Source: Pseudarthrobacter siccitolerans
GTDB taxonomy: Bacteria > Actinomycetota > Actinomycetes > Actinomycetales > Micrococcaceae
Assembly: GCF_001046895.1 (NCBI RefSeq)
Contig: NZ_CAQI01000029.1
Span: forward strand, 62,001 to 126,000
Length of the DNA: 64,000 bases
Direction: 5' to 3'
A model generated the notes under the pieces. The model was not told where the DNA came from and did not search any database. It saw only the letters and a program-made list of their open reading frames with translations. Position numbers and translations under genes: made by a program. Positions 8,993 through 16,418 of this stretch are shown here, piece after piece (positions within the stretch are counted from its first letter, which is position 1; each line of letters begins with the position of its first letter).

Positions 8993-9053
8993 GTTTTTGT
9001 CCAGATATGCAGGGTTCCGGGCCGCGGAAGTCTGCATATCTGGACAAAAACTC
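8991..9053. repeat. Palindromic repeat, copy 3 of 3
   Basis: The arms begin GAGTTTTTGTCCAGATATGC and end with the complement; the loop is GGGTTCCGGGC plus GCGGAAG. It exactly fills the gap between two convergent genes: its first bases are part of the upstream TGA, and its last base belongs to the downstream gene's stop codon. Confidence 0.9.
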
Positions 9054-9433
9054 TAAAGCGGGAGGAGTGCTGAGAGATCAGCGCGCAGGCCTGAGGCGGC
9101 CACCTTGCCGGCCGCGACTGCCTCCGCCCAACTCAGCTGGCCGGTAGCCATCGCAAGCCAGGTGGCGGCGTCGCACTCGATCACATTGGGCGGCGTTCCG
9201 CGCGTATGGCGCGGCCCTTCGACACACTGGGTGACGCCGAACGGCGGCACCCGCACCTCCACCGAATTCCCCGGCGCCCGCGCCGTCACCTCCTCAAGCG
9301 TGTACCGCACGGCGGTGGCCAATACGGCCCGCGGAACGGGAGGAACGTCCGACGACGGTCCGGCGGCTTTCCGCCATGCCTGCACCGCGGCGGCGCCTTC
9401 TTGAACGTCAATACGACGGCGGGCTACAGCCAT
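9053..9433 (-). CDS. Sterol carrier (SCP2-like) family protein
   Basis: A 126-residue protein resembling the small stand-alone SCP2-like proteins of actinobacteria. The central part SVEVRVPPFGVTQCVEGPRHTRGTPPNVIECDA is followed by TWLAMATGQLSWAEAVAAGKVAASG, which matches the ending of SCP2/MDMPI-type lipid-binding folds (…W..L..G...W..A...G.v..SG). The role is probably binding of a hydrophobic ligand; no catalytic residues are seen. GGAAGA lies upstream of the ATG. The stop meets palindromic repeat copy 3. Asparaginase lies 36 bases upstream on the same strand, so the two may be cotranscribed. Confidence 0.65.
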   Translation of the reverse strand: MAVARRRIDVQEGAAAVQAWRKAAGPSSDVPPVPRAVLATAVRYTLEEVTARAPGNSVEVRVPPFGVTQCVEGPRHTRGTPPNVIECDAATWLAMATGQLSWAEAVAAGKVAASGLRADLSALLPL

Positions 9434-9469
9434 GCTTCGAGTCTTCCTTCAGCCAGTGGGTCGAGTGAG

Positions 9470-10486
9470 TCAGTCCAGGAGCGCCGACACCGCGGGGCCC
9501 AGCCGGATCTTACCCACCGGGCGGCCGCCGCCCAGCACCGGCTCGACTACCTTCTCCAGCACACTGGCCACGCCGGGAACTTCCACGGCGCCGGCAGCGG
9601 CCAGCAAGGTCAGGGCCACCAGCGAGGTGGCCCGTACGTTCCCGTCGAGGATCTTGACGGCCACGGAAACGCCCTGCTGTGTGGCCATGGCCAGCACGCC
9701 TTCCGCCCCTATTTTGGCGATGATTTCCAGCTCGTCCATCACAATGGTGTTGGCCTCGCCGCGGCCCTGGACAGCCCACGGGTAGTCCAGCATCGATGTT
9801 GCGATGGTGGCCGCCCGGGCGTTGAAGCTTTGGTCGCCGGGCGCCTTGGCCAGCTGAGAGAAGCCCCGGGCCAGGCCCTTGAGCGAAACGGCTGCCACCG
9901 GGGCGCCGCAGCCGTCGATCCCAAGGTGCGCGATCTTCTCCCCGGTGTATTCTTCGATGACGCCCCGGACCTGCTGCTGCAGCGGGTGGTTGGGCTCCAG
10001 ATAGCTGTGCGTGTCCCAGCCGTTTTCCGTGCAGGCCCACAGGAAGGCGGCGTGCTTGCCGGAGCAGTTGAAAGCCAGCTTCGATTTGCCTTTTTCCGAA
10101 CGCACCAGCCAGTTCCGGGCCGTTTCGTCCTGCGGCCAGGCCTCCGGGCACTGCAGCTGGTCCTCGCGCACACCGGCAGCCTTGAGCATGCCGGACACCA
10201 CGTCCATATGGTCCAGGGAGCCCACATGGCTTGCGCAGGCCAGCGCCACCTGGGCACCACGGAGCGGCACGCCGGACTGCATCGAGGCCAGCGCCTGGAA
10301 CGGTTTCAGGGCGGACCTGGCGTAGATCGGGGTGTTGATGTCGCCAAGTTCGGTGACGACGGACCCGTCGGCGGAGAGCAGGACGGCGGAGCCGATGTGC
10401 CGGGATTCCACAAAGCCGCTGCGTTCGATCACGGCCAGTTCGACGGCGGAGTCCACGGTAAAGGTGGCATGCGGGTTATGCGGCAT
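9470..10486 (-). CDS. L-asparaginase, class 3 (Rhizobium etli AspII type)
   Basis: A 338-residue hydrolase predicted to convert L-asparagine to aspartate and ammonia. It belongs to the beta-lactamase-like asparaginase family rather than the E. coli type: ARSALKPFQ holds the Ser-x-x-Lys pair, FNCSGKHAA the Cys-Ser-Gly-Lys segment, and GIDGCGAP the third conserved cysteine region of this family. There is no signal peptide, so it is cytoplasmic. A TAGACT box lies six bases upstream of the ATG with no Shine-Dalgarno sequence, so the transcript is probably leaderless. It is followed by the SCP2-like gene. Confidence 0.85.
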   Translation of the reverse strand: MPHNPHATFTVDSAVELAVIERSGFVESRHIGSAVLLSADGSVVTELGDINTPIYARSALKPFQALASMQSGVPLRGAQVALACASHVGSLDHMDVVSGMLKAAGVREDQLQCPEAWPQDETARNWLVRSEKGKSKLAFNCSGKHAAFLWACTENGWDTHSYLEPNHPLQQQVRGVIEEYTGEKIAHLGIDGCGAPVAAVSLKGLARGFSQLAKAPGDQSFNARAATIATSMLDYPWAVQGRGEANTIVMDELEIIAKIGAEGVLAMATQQGVSVAVKILDGNVRATSLVALTLLAAAGAVEVPGVASVLEKVVEPVLGGGRPVGKIRLGPAVSALLD

Positions 10487-10522
10487 CCTGCCAGTCTAGG
10501 GGCCCGCATCCCGGATGCCCGG

Positions 10523-12097
10523 CTACTCCACGGTGACCATCACCGACTGCCAGCCTGAAGCGCCGTCCGGAACGGGATCGGCCCGCTGCTCGGTCTGCAC
10601 TTCGCCAGTGCCGTCTGTGGCCCGGACTTTCAGGTAGTGCGGGCCGGGCGTGGCATCCCACTCATAGGACCACTGGCGCCAGGTCACCAGGGACGCCTCG
10701 GCGGAGAGGTCCACCTCCACCCAGTCCGCGTCGTCGATCTGGAGCTCCACCTTGGTGATGCCCCGGGTCTGGGCCCAGGCGGTGCCGCCCACGGCCACCT
10801 TCCCGGCAGGCACCTTGGCGAAGGACCGGGGAACATCCACCCGCGCCATGGTCTTGATTGGCCCGCGCTCGGACCAGCCGCGCTCGGTCCAATACGCTTT
10901 GTTGTCCGCGAACCTTGTCACTTCAAGGTCCACCACCCACTTGGTGGCGGAGACGAAACCGTACAGGCCCGGAACCACCATCCGCACGGGGTAGCCGTGC
11001 TCGAGGGGCAGCGGCTCGCCGTTCATGCCGATCGCCAGCATGGCGTTGCGGCCGTCCTGCAGGACTTCCAAAGGCGTGGAGGCGCTGAAACCGTCAATCG
11101 AGGTGGAGAGCACCATGTCTGCCCCGTCCTTGGGCCGCGCCCGCTTCAGCACCTCACGGATGGGCAGGCCAAGCCATTTGGCATTGCCGGCGAGGTTGCC
11201 GCCCACGGGATTGGAGACACAGGTGAGGGTTACGTGCGATTCGATCAGGTCGGCGTCGAGCAGGTCCCGGAAGGTGAGCCGCACTTCTTCCTCCACCAGC
11301 CCGTGCACCCGCAACTCCCAGTCTTCGGCGTTGATTTCCGGCACGCTCAGGGCAGTGTCGATGCGGTAGAACTCACCATTGGGCGTCAGCCAGGACGGGA
11401 CGCCCGGCACCGGGGACTGCACGCCGCCCGGAAGGGCGGCGGCAGCCTTGGCGGGGGCGGGCAGCTGCAGCGCCTCTCGGGCTTGGGAAATATTGCTGCG
11501 GGCCGCACTCAGGAAGCGGCCGCCCGTCGCGGCGATGCCGGCAGCCGCCGCGGTGATCCCGGCAGCGGCGAAGAAGCGACGGCGGCTGGCACCGCCGGGC
11601 ACGGCACGCTCCGCGGAGTCCGCCGGCGCTTCGGGCCACGACTTCAGGCCCCGCAACCGGACCACCAGGAGCCGGAGCACCACCAGGCCGGCGAGCGTTC
11701 CCACAACGGACGGGATGGCATCGGCCGGGCCTACGCCGGCACGGGTGACCACGCTGGCCACGATAACCGCGCCCATCAACAGGACCCCCAGCGCGCCCAG
11801 CGCCCACCGCCTGTACGCCACCAGACCCAGCACACAGGCCAGGACGGCGATGGTGAGGCCCATGCCCACAAAAAGCGCTGCCTTGTCATTGGTGCCGAAC
11901 GTGGCGATGGCGAAGTCCTTCATCCACGACGGCGTGAAGTCTATGAAGGTGGAGCCCAGGGCAAACACGGGGGTGGCACGGGCCGTAAAAAACGCTCCCG
12001 CCAGCTCGGCCACGGCAAGCACGACGGCGGCCGCCACCACGCCTGCCAGTGCGGCCATGGCAGTGGGACCTTTGAGCCAGTTCAGGAGCTTTTTCAT
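10523..12097 (-). CDS. Membrane-anchored molybdopterin-dependent oxidoreductase, sulfite-oxidase type
   Basis: A 524-residue protein. The first 150 residues contain about four membrane segments; SRRRFFAAAG followed by a hydrophobic stretch near residue 175 looks like an internal Tat-type signal. The rest is the sulfite oxidase fold: VTLTCVSNPVGG contains the Moco-binding cysteine, KWLGLPIREVL and YGFVSATKWV match the family, and the last 120 residues form the Ig-like dimerisation domain. It is expected to face the cell exterior and oxidise or reduce a small substrate; no cytochrome partner gene is adjacent. A 7-bp palindrome lies just upstream of the start. It is divergent from purD. Confidence 0.85.
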   Translation of the reverse strand: MKKLLNWLKGPTAMAALAGVVAAAVVLAVAELAGAFFTARATPVFALGSTFIDFTPSWMKDFAIATFGTNDKAALFVGMGLTIAVLACVLGLVAYRRWALGALGVLLMGAVIVASVVTRAGVGPADAIPSVVGTLAGLVVLRLLVVRLRGLKSWPEAPADSAERAVPGGASRRRFFAAAGITAAAAGIAATGGRFLSAARSNISQAREALQLPAPAKAAAALPGGVQSPVPGVPSWLTPNGEFYRIDTALSVPEINAEDWELRVHGLVEEEVRLTFRDLLDADLIESHVTLTCVSNPVGGNLAGNAKWLGLPIREVLKRARPKDGADMVLSTSIDGFSASTPLEVLQDGRNAMLAIGMNGEPLPLEHGYPVRMVVPGLYGFVSATKWVVDLEVTRFADNKAYWTERGWSERGPIKTMARVDVPRSFAKVPAGKVAVGGTAWAQTRGITKVELQIDDADWVEVDLSAEASLVTWRQWSYEWDATPGPHYLKVRATDGTGEVQTEQRADPVPDGASGWQSVMVTVE

Positions 12098-12108
12098 AAC
12101 ACTGGTTC

Positions 12109-12123
12109 GGAGCGGACCGCTCC
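12109..12123. promoter_or_regulatory. Short perfect palindrome upstream of the molybdoprotein gene
   Basis: GGAGCGG and CCGCTCC are separated by one base, 12-26 bases upstream of the minus-strand ATG at 12097. It could be an operator or a leader hairpin that hides the ribosome site; no clear Shine-Dalgarno sequence is present for this gene. Confidence 0.35.
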
Positions 12124-12178
12124 CGGGATTGTTTTGGCGGCCGCTGACACAGCTTAGGAGCGGGCTGGGTCCACAAAG

Positions 12179-12184
12179 TACCCT
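12179..12184 (+). promoter_or_regulatory. -10 box of purD
   Basis: TACCCT is eight bases upstream of the GTG start at 12193, the spacing of a leaderless promoter. The same hexamer with a similar spacing precedes trhO at 57109. Confidence 0.4.
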
Positions 12185-12192
12185 TGGAGACT

Positions 12193-13509
12193 GTGAAGGT
12201 ACTAGTCATCGGCCCCGGAGGCCGCGAACACGCCATTGTCCGCTCCCTGCTCGCCGACCCCAACGTATCCGAGGTCCATGCAGCCCCCGGCAATGCCGGC
12301 ATCAGCAAGCTGGTCCCCACCCACAAGATTAACGGCAACGATCCCGACGCCGTAGCGGCCCTGGCCACCAAGCTCGCCGTGGACCTGGTGGTGGTGGGTC
12401 CGGAGGCGCCGCTCGCAGCAGGTGTTTCCGATGCCGTCCGCAAAGCCGGAATCCCCGTGTTCGGCCCCAGCAAGGCCGCCGCCCAGCTTGAGGCGTCCAA
12501 GGCCTTCGCCAAGGAGATCATGGCGGAAGCAGGCGTGCCCACGGCCATGGCCATGGTGGCCACCAACGCCGACGAAGCCGCATCAGCCCTGGACACCTTC
12601 GGCGCACCCTACGTGGTGAAGGACGACGGGCTTGCCGCCGGCAAGGGCGTCGTGGTCACCAGGAACCGCGACGAAGCCCTGGCCCACGCACAGTCATGCT
12701 TCGATGCCGGCGGCTCCGTGGTGATCGAGGAGTTCCTCGACGGACCCGAGGTTTCCCTCTTTGTCCTCTGCGACGGACAAAACACCGTCCCGCTGTCACC
12801 GGCCCAGGACTTCAAGCGCATTTTCGACAACGACGAAGGCCCCAACACCGGCGGCATGGGCGCCTACACGCCGCTGGAGTGGGCTCCCGAAGGCCTGGTC
12901 CAGGAAGTCATCGACCGCGTGGCCCAGCCCACCGTCAACGAGATGGCCCGCCGCGGCACCCCGTTCGTTGGCGTACTGTTCGTGGGGCTGGCCCTCACAT
13001 CCCGCGGTACCCGCGTCATCGAATTCAACGTCCGCTTCGGCGACCCGGAAACCCAGGCCGTGCTGGCACGGCTCAAGACCCCCCTCGGTGCCCTGCTCCT
13101 GGCAGCCGCCAAGGGCGAACTGGACAAGGCGGAAGAGCTGCGCTGGTCCAAGGAAACTGCAGTCGCCGTCGTCGTCGCCTCGGAAAACTACCCCGACACA
13201 CCCCGCACCGGTGACCGCATCCGCGGCCTGAAAAAGGTGGAGGAGCTCGAAGGCGTCCACGTGATCCACGCCGGGACCTCCTTTGACGAGGACGGCAAGG
13301 TGATCTCCGCCGGCGGTCGCGTCCTTGCCGTTGTTGCGTTGGGCAGCGACCTGGTGGAGGCGCGCGAAAAAGCGTACGACGGCGTGGAGCTGGTTCAGCT
13401 TGAAGGCTCGCAGTTCCGCACGGACATTGGTCGCAAGGCCGCCCGCGGTGAGATTAAGGTATCGTCCGGTGCCACCGGATCACTGCCCGTAACGAAGGCG
13501 AAGGCATAG
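12193..13509 (+). CDS. purD: Phosphoribosylamine--glycine ligase
   Basis: A 438-residue ATP-grasp enzyme for step two of purine synthesis: phosphoribosylamine plus glycine and ATP gives GAR. VLVIGPGGREHA is at the very N-terminus, followed by GPEAPLAAGVSDA, the ATP-grasp part DDGLAAGKGVVV, and NTGGMGAY and RFGDPETQ in the catalytic domain. The GTG at 12193 gives the usual MKVLVIGPGGREH start and has a -10-like box eight bases upstream; a TTG at 12184 would overlap that box. purC follows one base after the stop. Confidence 0.97.
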   Translation: MKVLVIGPGGREHAIVRSLLADPNVSEVHAAPGNAGISKLVPTHKINGNDPDAVAALATKLAVDLVVVGPEAPLAAGVSDAVRKAGIPVFGPSKAAAQLEASKAFAKEIMAEAGVPTAMAMVATNADEAASALDTFGAPYVVKDDGLAAGKGVVVTRNRDEALAHAQSCFDAGGSVVIEEFLDGPEVSLFVLCDGQNTVPLSPAQDFKRIFDNDEGPNTGGMGAYTPLEWAPEGLVQEVIDRVAQPTVNEMARRGTPFVGVLFVGLALTSRGTRVIEFNVRFGDPETQAVLARLKTPLGALLLAAAKGELDKAEELRWSKETAVAVVVASENYPDTPRTGDRIRGLKKVEELEGVHVIHAGTSFDEDGKVISAGGRVLAVVALGSDLVEAREKAYDGVELVQLEGSQFRTDIGRKAARGEIKVSSGATGSLPVTKAKA

Positions 13510-13510
13510 C

Positions 13511-14449
13511 ATGAGCGAGACTCCCGCAACCCGCGGCTTCAACGCCGCCACCCTGGACCTGCCGGGCTGGAAGCATGTCTACTCCGGCAAGGTGCGCGAC
13601 CTGTACGAGCCCGCCGACGACTCGATCGTGGAACGGGTGGGCCAGGAGTGCGTGCTGGTGGTGGCCAGCGACCGCATCAGCGCCTTCGACCACGTCCTGG
13701 CCAGCGAGATTCCGGACAAGGGACGCATCCTCACCCAGCTGAGCCTGTGGTGGTTCGACCAGCTTGCCGTGGAGCACCACGTGCTGGCGTCCACCGTGGA
13801 GGAGGGGGTGCCGGCTGCCGTGGAAGGCCGGGCCATGATCTGCAAGAAGCTGGACATGTTCCCGGTGGAGTGCATTGCCCGCGGCTACCTCACCGGCTCG
13901 GGACTGCAGGAGTACCGCGCGTCCGGAACCGTGTGCAGCATCCCGCTGCCGGAGGGCCTGGTGGACGGGTCGCGGCTGGAGCACGCCATCTTTACGCCGT
14001 CGGCCAAGGCCGCGGTGGGCGAGCATGACGAGAACATCACCTACGACGCCGTGGTGGGCATGGTGGGTGACGACATCGCCGGCCGGCTGAGCGAGCTCAC
14101 CTTGCAGATCTACACCACGGCGGAGGCGATCGCGCGGGAGCGCGGGATTATCCTGGCCGATACCAAGGTGGAGTTCGGTTACGACGCCGTCTCCGGTTCC
14201 ATCACCCTGGGCGATGAGGTGCTGACGCCGGATTCCTCCCGGTTCTGGGATGCTTCCACGTACCAGCCGGGACAGGCGCAGCCCTCGTACGACAAGCAGT
14301 ACGTCCGGGACTGGCTCACGTCCGCAGAATCCGGCTGGGACAGGTCCTCGAATACACCTCCGCCGGCACTGCCCGCCGACGTTGTGGACCGGACCCGCAG
14401 CCGCTACGTCGAGGCGTACGAGAAACTCACCGGGAAAAGCTTCGCCTGA
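13511..14449 (+). CDS. purC: Phosphoribosylaminoimidazole-succinocarboxamide synthase
   Basis: A 312-residue SAICAR synthase that joins CAIR and aspartate with ATP in purine synthesis. YSGKVRDLYE near the N-terminus is the family signature, followed by DRISAFDHVL, ECIARGYLTGSG and DTKVEFGYD with the metal-binding Asp. Length is near 300, typical of the free-standing bacterial form. Its ATG lies one base after the purD stop, so the two are translationally linked. A stem-loop follows and the next gene converges. Confidence 0.97.
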   Translation: MSETPATRGFNAATLDLPGWKHVYSGKVRDLYEPADDSIVERVGQECVLVVASDRISAFDHVLASEIPDKGRILTQLSLWWFDQLAVEHHVLASTVEEGVPAAVEGRAMICKKLDMFPVECIARGYLTGSGLQEYRASGTVCSIPLPEGLVDGSRLEHAIFTPSAKAAVGEHDENITYDAVVGMVGDDIAGRLSELTLQIYTTAEAIARERGIILADTKVEFGYDAVSGSITLGDEVLTPDSSRFWDASTYQPGQAQPSYDKQYVRDWLTSAESGWDRSSNTPPPALPADVVDRTRSRYVEAYEKLTGKSFA

Positions 14450-14465
14450 CTGATGCCCCGCTTGT

Positions 14466-14486
14466 CCGGAGCCCCAGCGGCTCCGG
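14466..14486. terminator. Stem-loop between convergent purC and the XRE-TPR regulator gene
   Basis: CCGGAGCC and GGCTCCGG form an 8-bp GC-rich stem with a five-base loop. There is no T-run on either side, so the strength as an intrinsic terminator is doubtful. Confidence 0.45.
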
Positions 14487-14502
14487 GCGGGTGGTGTGCG
14501 GC

Positions 14503-15768
14503 TTAGCTGGCCGTGGTGGCCGCTGCCGCCCGTTGCTGGGCAAGCCGGATTTCCAGGACGGCGTCCAGGGCCTGCTGGACGCGGTCCGCTGCTCCTGCCG
14601 CGCTGAAGGCCTTCTGGGCTTCCTCAAGGTGGACCAGCGCTTCGTCGGCTTCGCCCGCGGCCTTCAAGGACTTGCCCAGGAGAAGCGACACTTCCCCGGC
14701 CGTGTGTTTGGCCAGGGCTTTGCGTTCGGCGTGGATTTCGCGCAGCTTTTCGACGGCGGCGACAATGTCCCCGGTCAGGTACAGCCAGCGGGCCCGGATG
14801 AAGGCGACCTCCAGCTCATCGCTCTTGGTTCCGCCGACAATGGAGAAGGCCAGTTCCGCCCGTTCAATCGAGGACAGGGTTTCGGGCTCGACAATTCCAG
14901 ACGAGAGCCGCACCGCGGCGGATGCCTTGTTGAACCGCGCCCAGAGCTCGATGTCGTTGGCGGGGGAGAGGAGCTTCGCGGCACGTTCGTGGTGCTTGAC
15001 GCCTTCGGTGTAGTCGTGCCGCATAAAGGCCACGTTGCCCACCACCCATGCCACCTCGCCGGCGAGCTGGGACATGGCATTTTCATCAACCTGGGCCAGC
15101 AGGTCCTGGCAGGAATTCCACGCTTCATCCAGCCGGCCGCTCTCCGCGAGAGCGCCGATCAGGACCCGCAGTGCGCCTACGATGATGGTGGAACTCTTTG
15201 GCAGCTGGCGCGAAAGCTCCATGGCCTCCTGCGCATAATTGACAGCCATTGACAGCTGCCCCTGGCGTTGGCACACCGTGGCCAGCATCTGCCGGGCGCG
15301 CACACCCAGGCCCACCGACTCCGTAGCCATCGGGTGCTCCAGCAGGCGCTGGATTATCTCCCGGCACTCCTTCAGGTCGCCGTGCTTCATCAGGCATTCG
15401 GCCTGCATATACGACATGTTCCACCAGGCGCTGGTGTTCTTGCCGTCAAGGGCGATCTGGGCCGCATTGGCCGCGTGGCTTGCGGCGAGCGGATAGTCCC
15501 GCAAGTCCCAGGCCTGGCGTGCGTACAGGCCGGCCAGGACGTACTCGGCATCGCTGACAGTAATAGGTTGGCTCCAGGCCTCGAGTGCCTTGGGTGCAAG
15601 CTCAAGCCGTTTGGCCAGCTCGTCAATCACCTCCGCCGTTGGTTCCCGACGGCCGGTTTCAAGCAGGGAGATGTAACTGGGGGAGTAAAGATCCTTGCCC
15701 AGTTCAGCCTGTGTCAGTCCGCGCTCAAGCCGCTCCGCCCGGAGCTTCTCCCCGAATCCGTTGCCCAC
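14503..15768 (-). CDS. XRE-family regulator with TPR sensor domain (RRNPP-like)
   Basis: A 421-residue DNA-binding regulator. Residues 5-58 form an XRE helix-turn-helix (FGEKLRAERLERGLTQAELG, then SYISLLETGRREP). The remaining 350 residues are all-helical with repeated A/L/W patterns at about 35-residue intervals, as in tetratricopeptide repeats. This HTH-plus-TPR architecture is that of the peptide-sensing RRNPP regulators (PlcR, Rgg, NprR). The GTG at 15768 has a perfect AGGAGG seven bases upstream; a longer frame to 16101 would run through the peptide gene and is rejected. It is divergent from the small secreted peptide with the TGNWPDPM repeats, its most likely partner. No oligopeptide importer is nearby. 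Confidence 0.85.
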   Translation of the reverse strand: MGNGFGEKLRAERLERGLTQAELGKDLYSPSYISLLETGRREPTAEVIDELAKRLELAPKALEAWSQPITVSDAEYVLAGLYARQAWDLRDYPLAASHAANAAQIALDGKNTSAWWNMSYMQAECLMKHGDLKECREIIQRLLEHPMATESVGLGVRARQMLATVCQRQGQLSMAVNYAQEAMELSRQLPKSSTIIVGALRVLIGALAESGRLDEAWNSCQDLLAQVDENAMSQLAGEVAWVVGNVAFMRHDYTEGVKHHERAAKLLSPANDIELWARFNKASAAVRLSSGIVEPETLSSIERAELAFSIVGGTKSDELEVAFIRARWLYLTGDIVAAVEKLREIHAERKALAKHTAGEVSLLLGKSLKAAGEADEALVHLEEAQKAFSAAGAADRVQQALDAVLEIRLAQQRAAAATTAS

Positions 15769-15801
15769 GGGATTTCCTCCTTTTCCGGACACCTTTTGCA
15801 G

Positions 15802-15841
15802 CAGAGGCTTGACAGCCTCTGTGGAAAACATTTTACAATGT
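15802..15841. promoter_or_regulatory. Promoter of the repeat-peptide gene with two embedded inverted repeats
   Basis: The -35 hexamer TTGACA (15809-15814) is exactly the spacer of a perfect inverted repeat, CAGAGGC and GCCTCTG (15802-15821). Downstream ACATT and AATGT (15828-15841) flank TTAC, which overlaps the -10 candidates TACAAT (19-base spacing) or TTTACA (17-base spacing). A second TTGACA on the minus strand (15848-15843) may serve the regulator gene. The layout fits control by the adjacent XRE protein. Confidence 0.55.
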
Positions 15842-15901
15842 ATGTCAACAAGGGCAGTGCTGACTTTGTAACGAATCCGACTCGTATTGAGGAACATATA
15901 T

Positions 15902-16120
15902 ATGTTGAAGAAGATTGCAGCCGCCGCCGCTTTGGCTGGGGCACTGGCCTTCACTGCCGCGGCTCCGGCCGTTCTGTCTGCGGGTTCCATCGCCGACACG
16001 GAGAATGTTGCCGTAGCACGCACGGGCAACTGGCCCGATCCCATGTCAAAGCCGGTCAAGGATAAGAACACCGACACTACGTACACCACGTACACCGGCA
16101 ACTGGCCTGACCCGATGTAA
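15902..16120 (+). CDS. Small secreted peptide precursor with duplicated octapeptide TGNWPDPM
   Basis: A 72-residue precursor. Residues 1-30 are a signal peptide: MLKK, then a long Ala/Leu-rich core, then AVLSAGSIA. The mature part contains TGNWPDPM at residues 41-48 and again at 65-72, where it ends at the stop codon; the linker is hydrophilic and rich in Lys, Asp and Thr. The two octapeptide copies differ at four nucleotides (ACG/ACC, CCC/CCT, GAT/GAC, CCC/CCG), all silent, so the peptide itself appears selected. GAGGA lies eight bases upstream of the ATG at 15902; a TTG five codons earlier would use up this ribosome site. A strong terminator follows. It is probably a signalling peptide for the divergent XRE-TPR regulator; a secreted bioactive peptide regulated by it is the alternative. 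Confidence 0.75.
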   Translation: MLKKIAAAAALAGALAFTAAAPAVLSAGSIADTENVAVARTGNWPDPMSKPVKDKNTDTTYTTYTGNWPDPM

Positions 16121-16148
16121 TAGCTTCCTCAACACAGGAGGCGAGGGA

Positions 16149-16177
16149 GGCCCCGGAGCAACTGCTCCGGGGCCTTT
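16149..16177 (+). terminator. Intrinsic terminator of the repeat-peptide gene
   Basis: An 11-bp perfect stem, GGCCCCGGAGC with GCTCCGGGGCC, has a four-base loop and is followed by TTTCCCTTT. It lies 28 bases after the peptide stop codon. Confidence 0.85.
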
Positions 16178-16223
16178 CCCTTTACCGGAAAGTTACCATT
16201 TTGCGGGTTGCCCGGGAGCGCAA

Positions 16224-16251
16224 AAGAGGGCCTCCCGTAGGAGACCCTCTT
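16224..16251 (-). terminator. Terminator of tRNA-Pro
   Basis: On the minus strand the stem AAGAGGG-x-CTCC pairs with GGAG-x-CCCTCTT (one mismatch, four-base loop) and is followed by TTTT. It starts six bases after the tRNA 3' end. Confidence 0.75.
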
Positions 16252-16257
16252 CCACTA

Positions 16258-16334
<77 letters not shown>

Positions 16335-16418
16335 ATCCGCTGCAAAAGCAACTTTACAAGGATAGCCGATGCGGGGTCCCGATGCGAAATCCTGGACCTG
16401 GCCGCCCGGTAGCCCGGC

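Noticed and set aside
933..12097. A molybdenum cofactor cluster joining the MobA-like and sulfite-oxidase-type genes
   Set aside because: They are 9 kb apart, on unrelated transcripts, and no moa, mog or moe genes lie between.
15769..16101. Upstream extension of the XRE-TPR reading frame
   Set aside because: It would cross the promoter and the whole repeat-peptide gene on the other strand; the GTG at 15768 has a perfect AGGAGG and begins at the helix-turn-helix.
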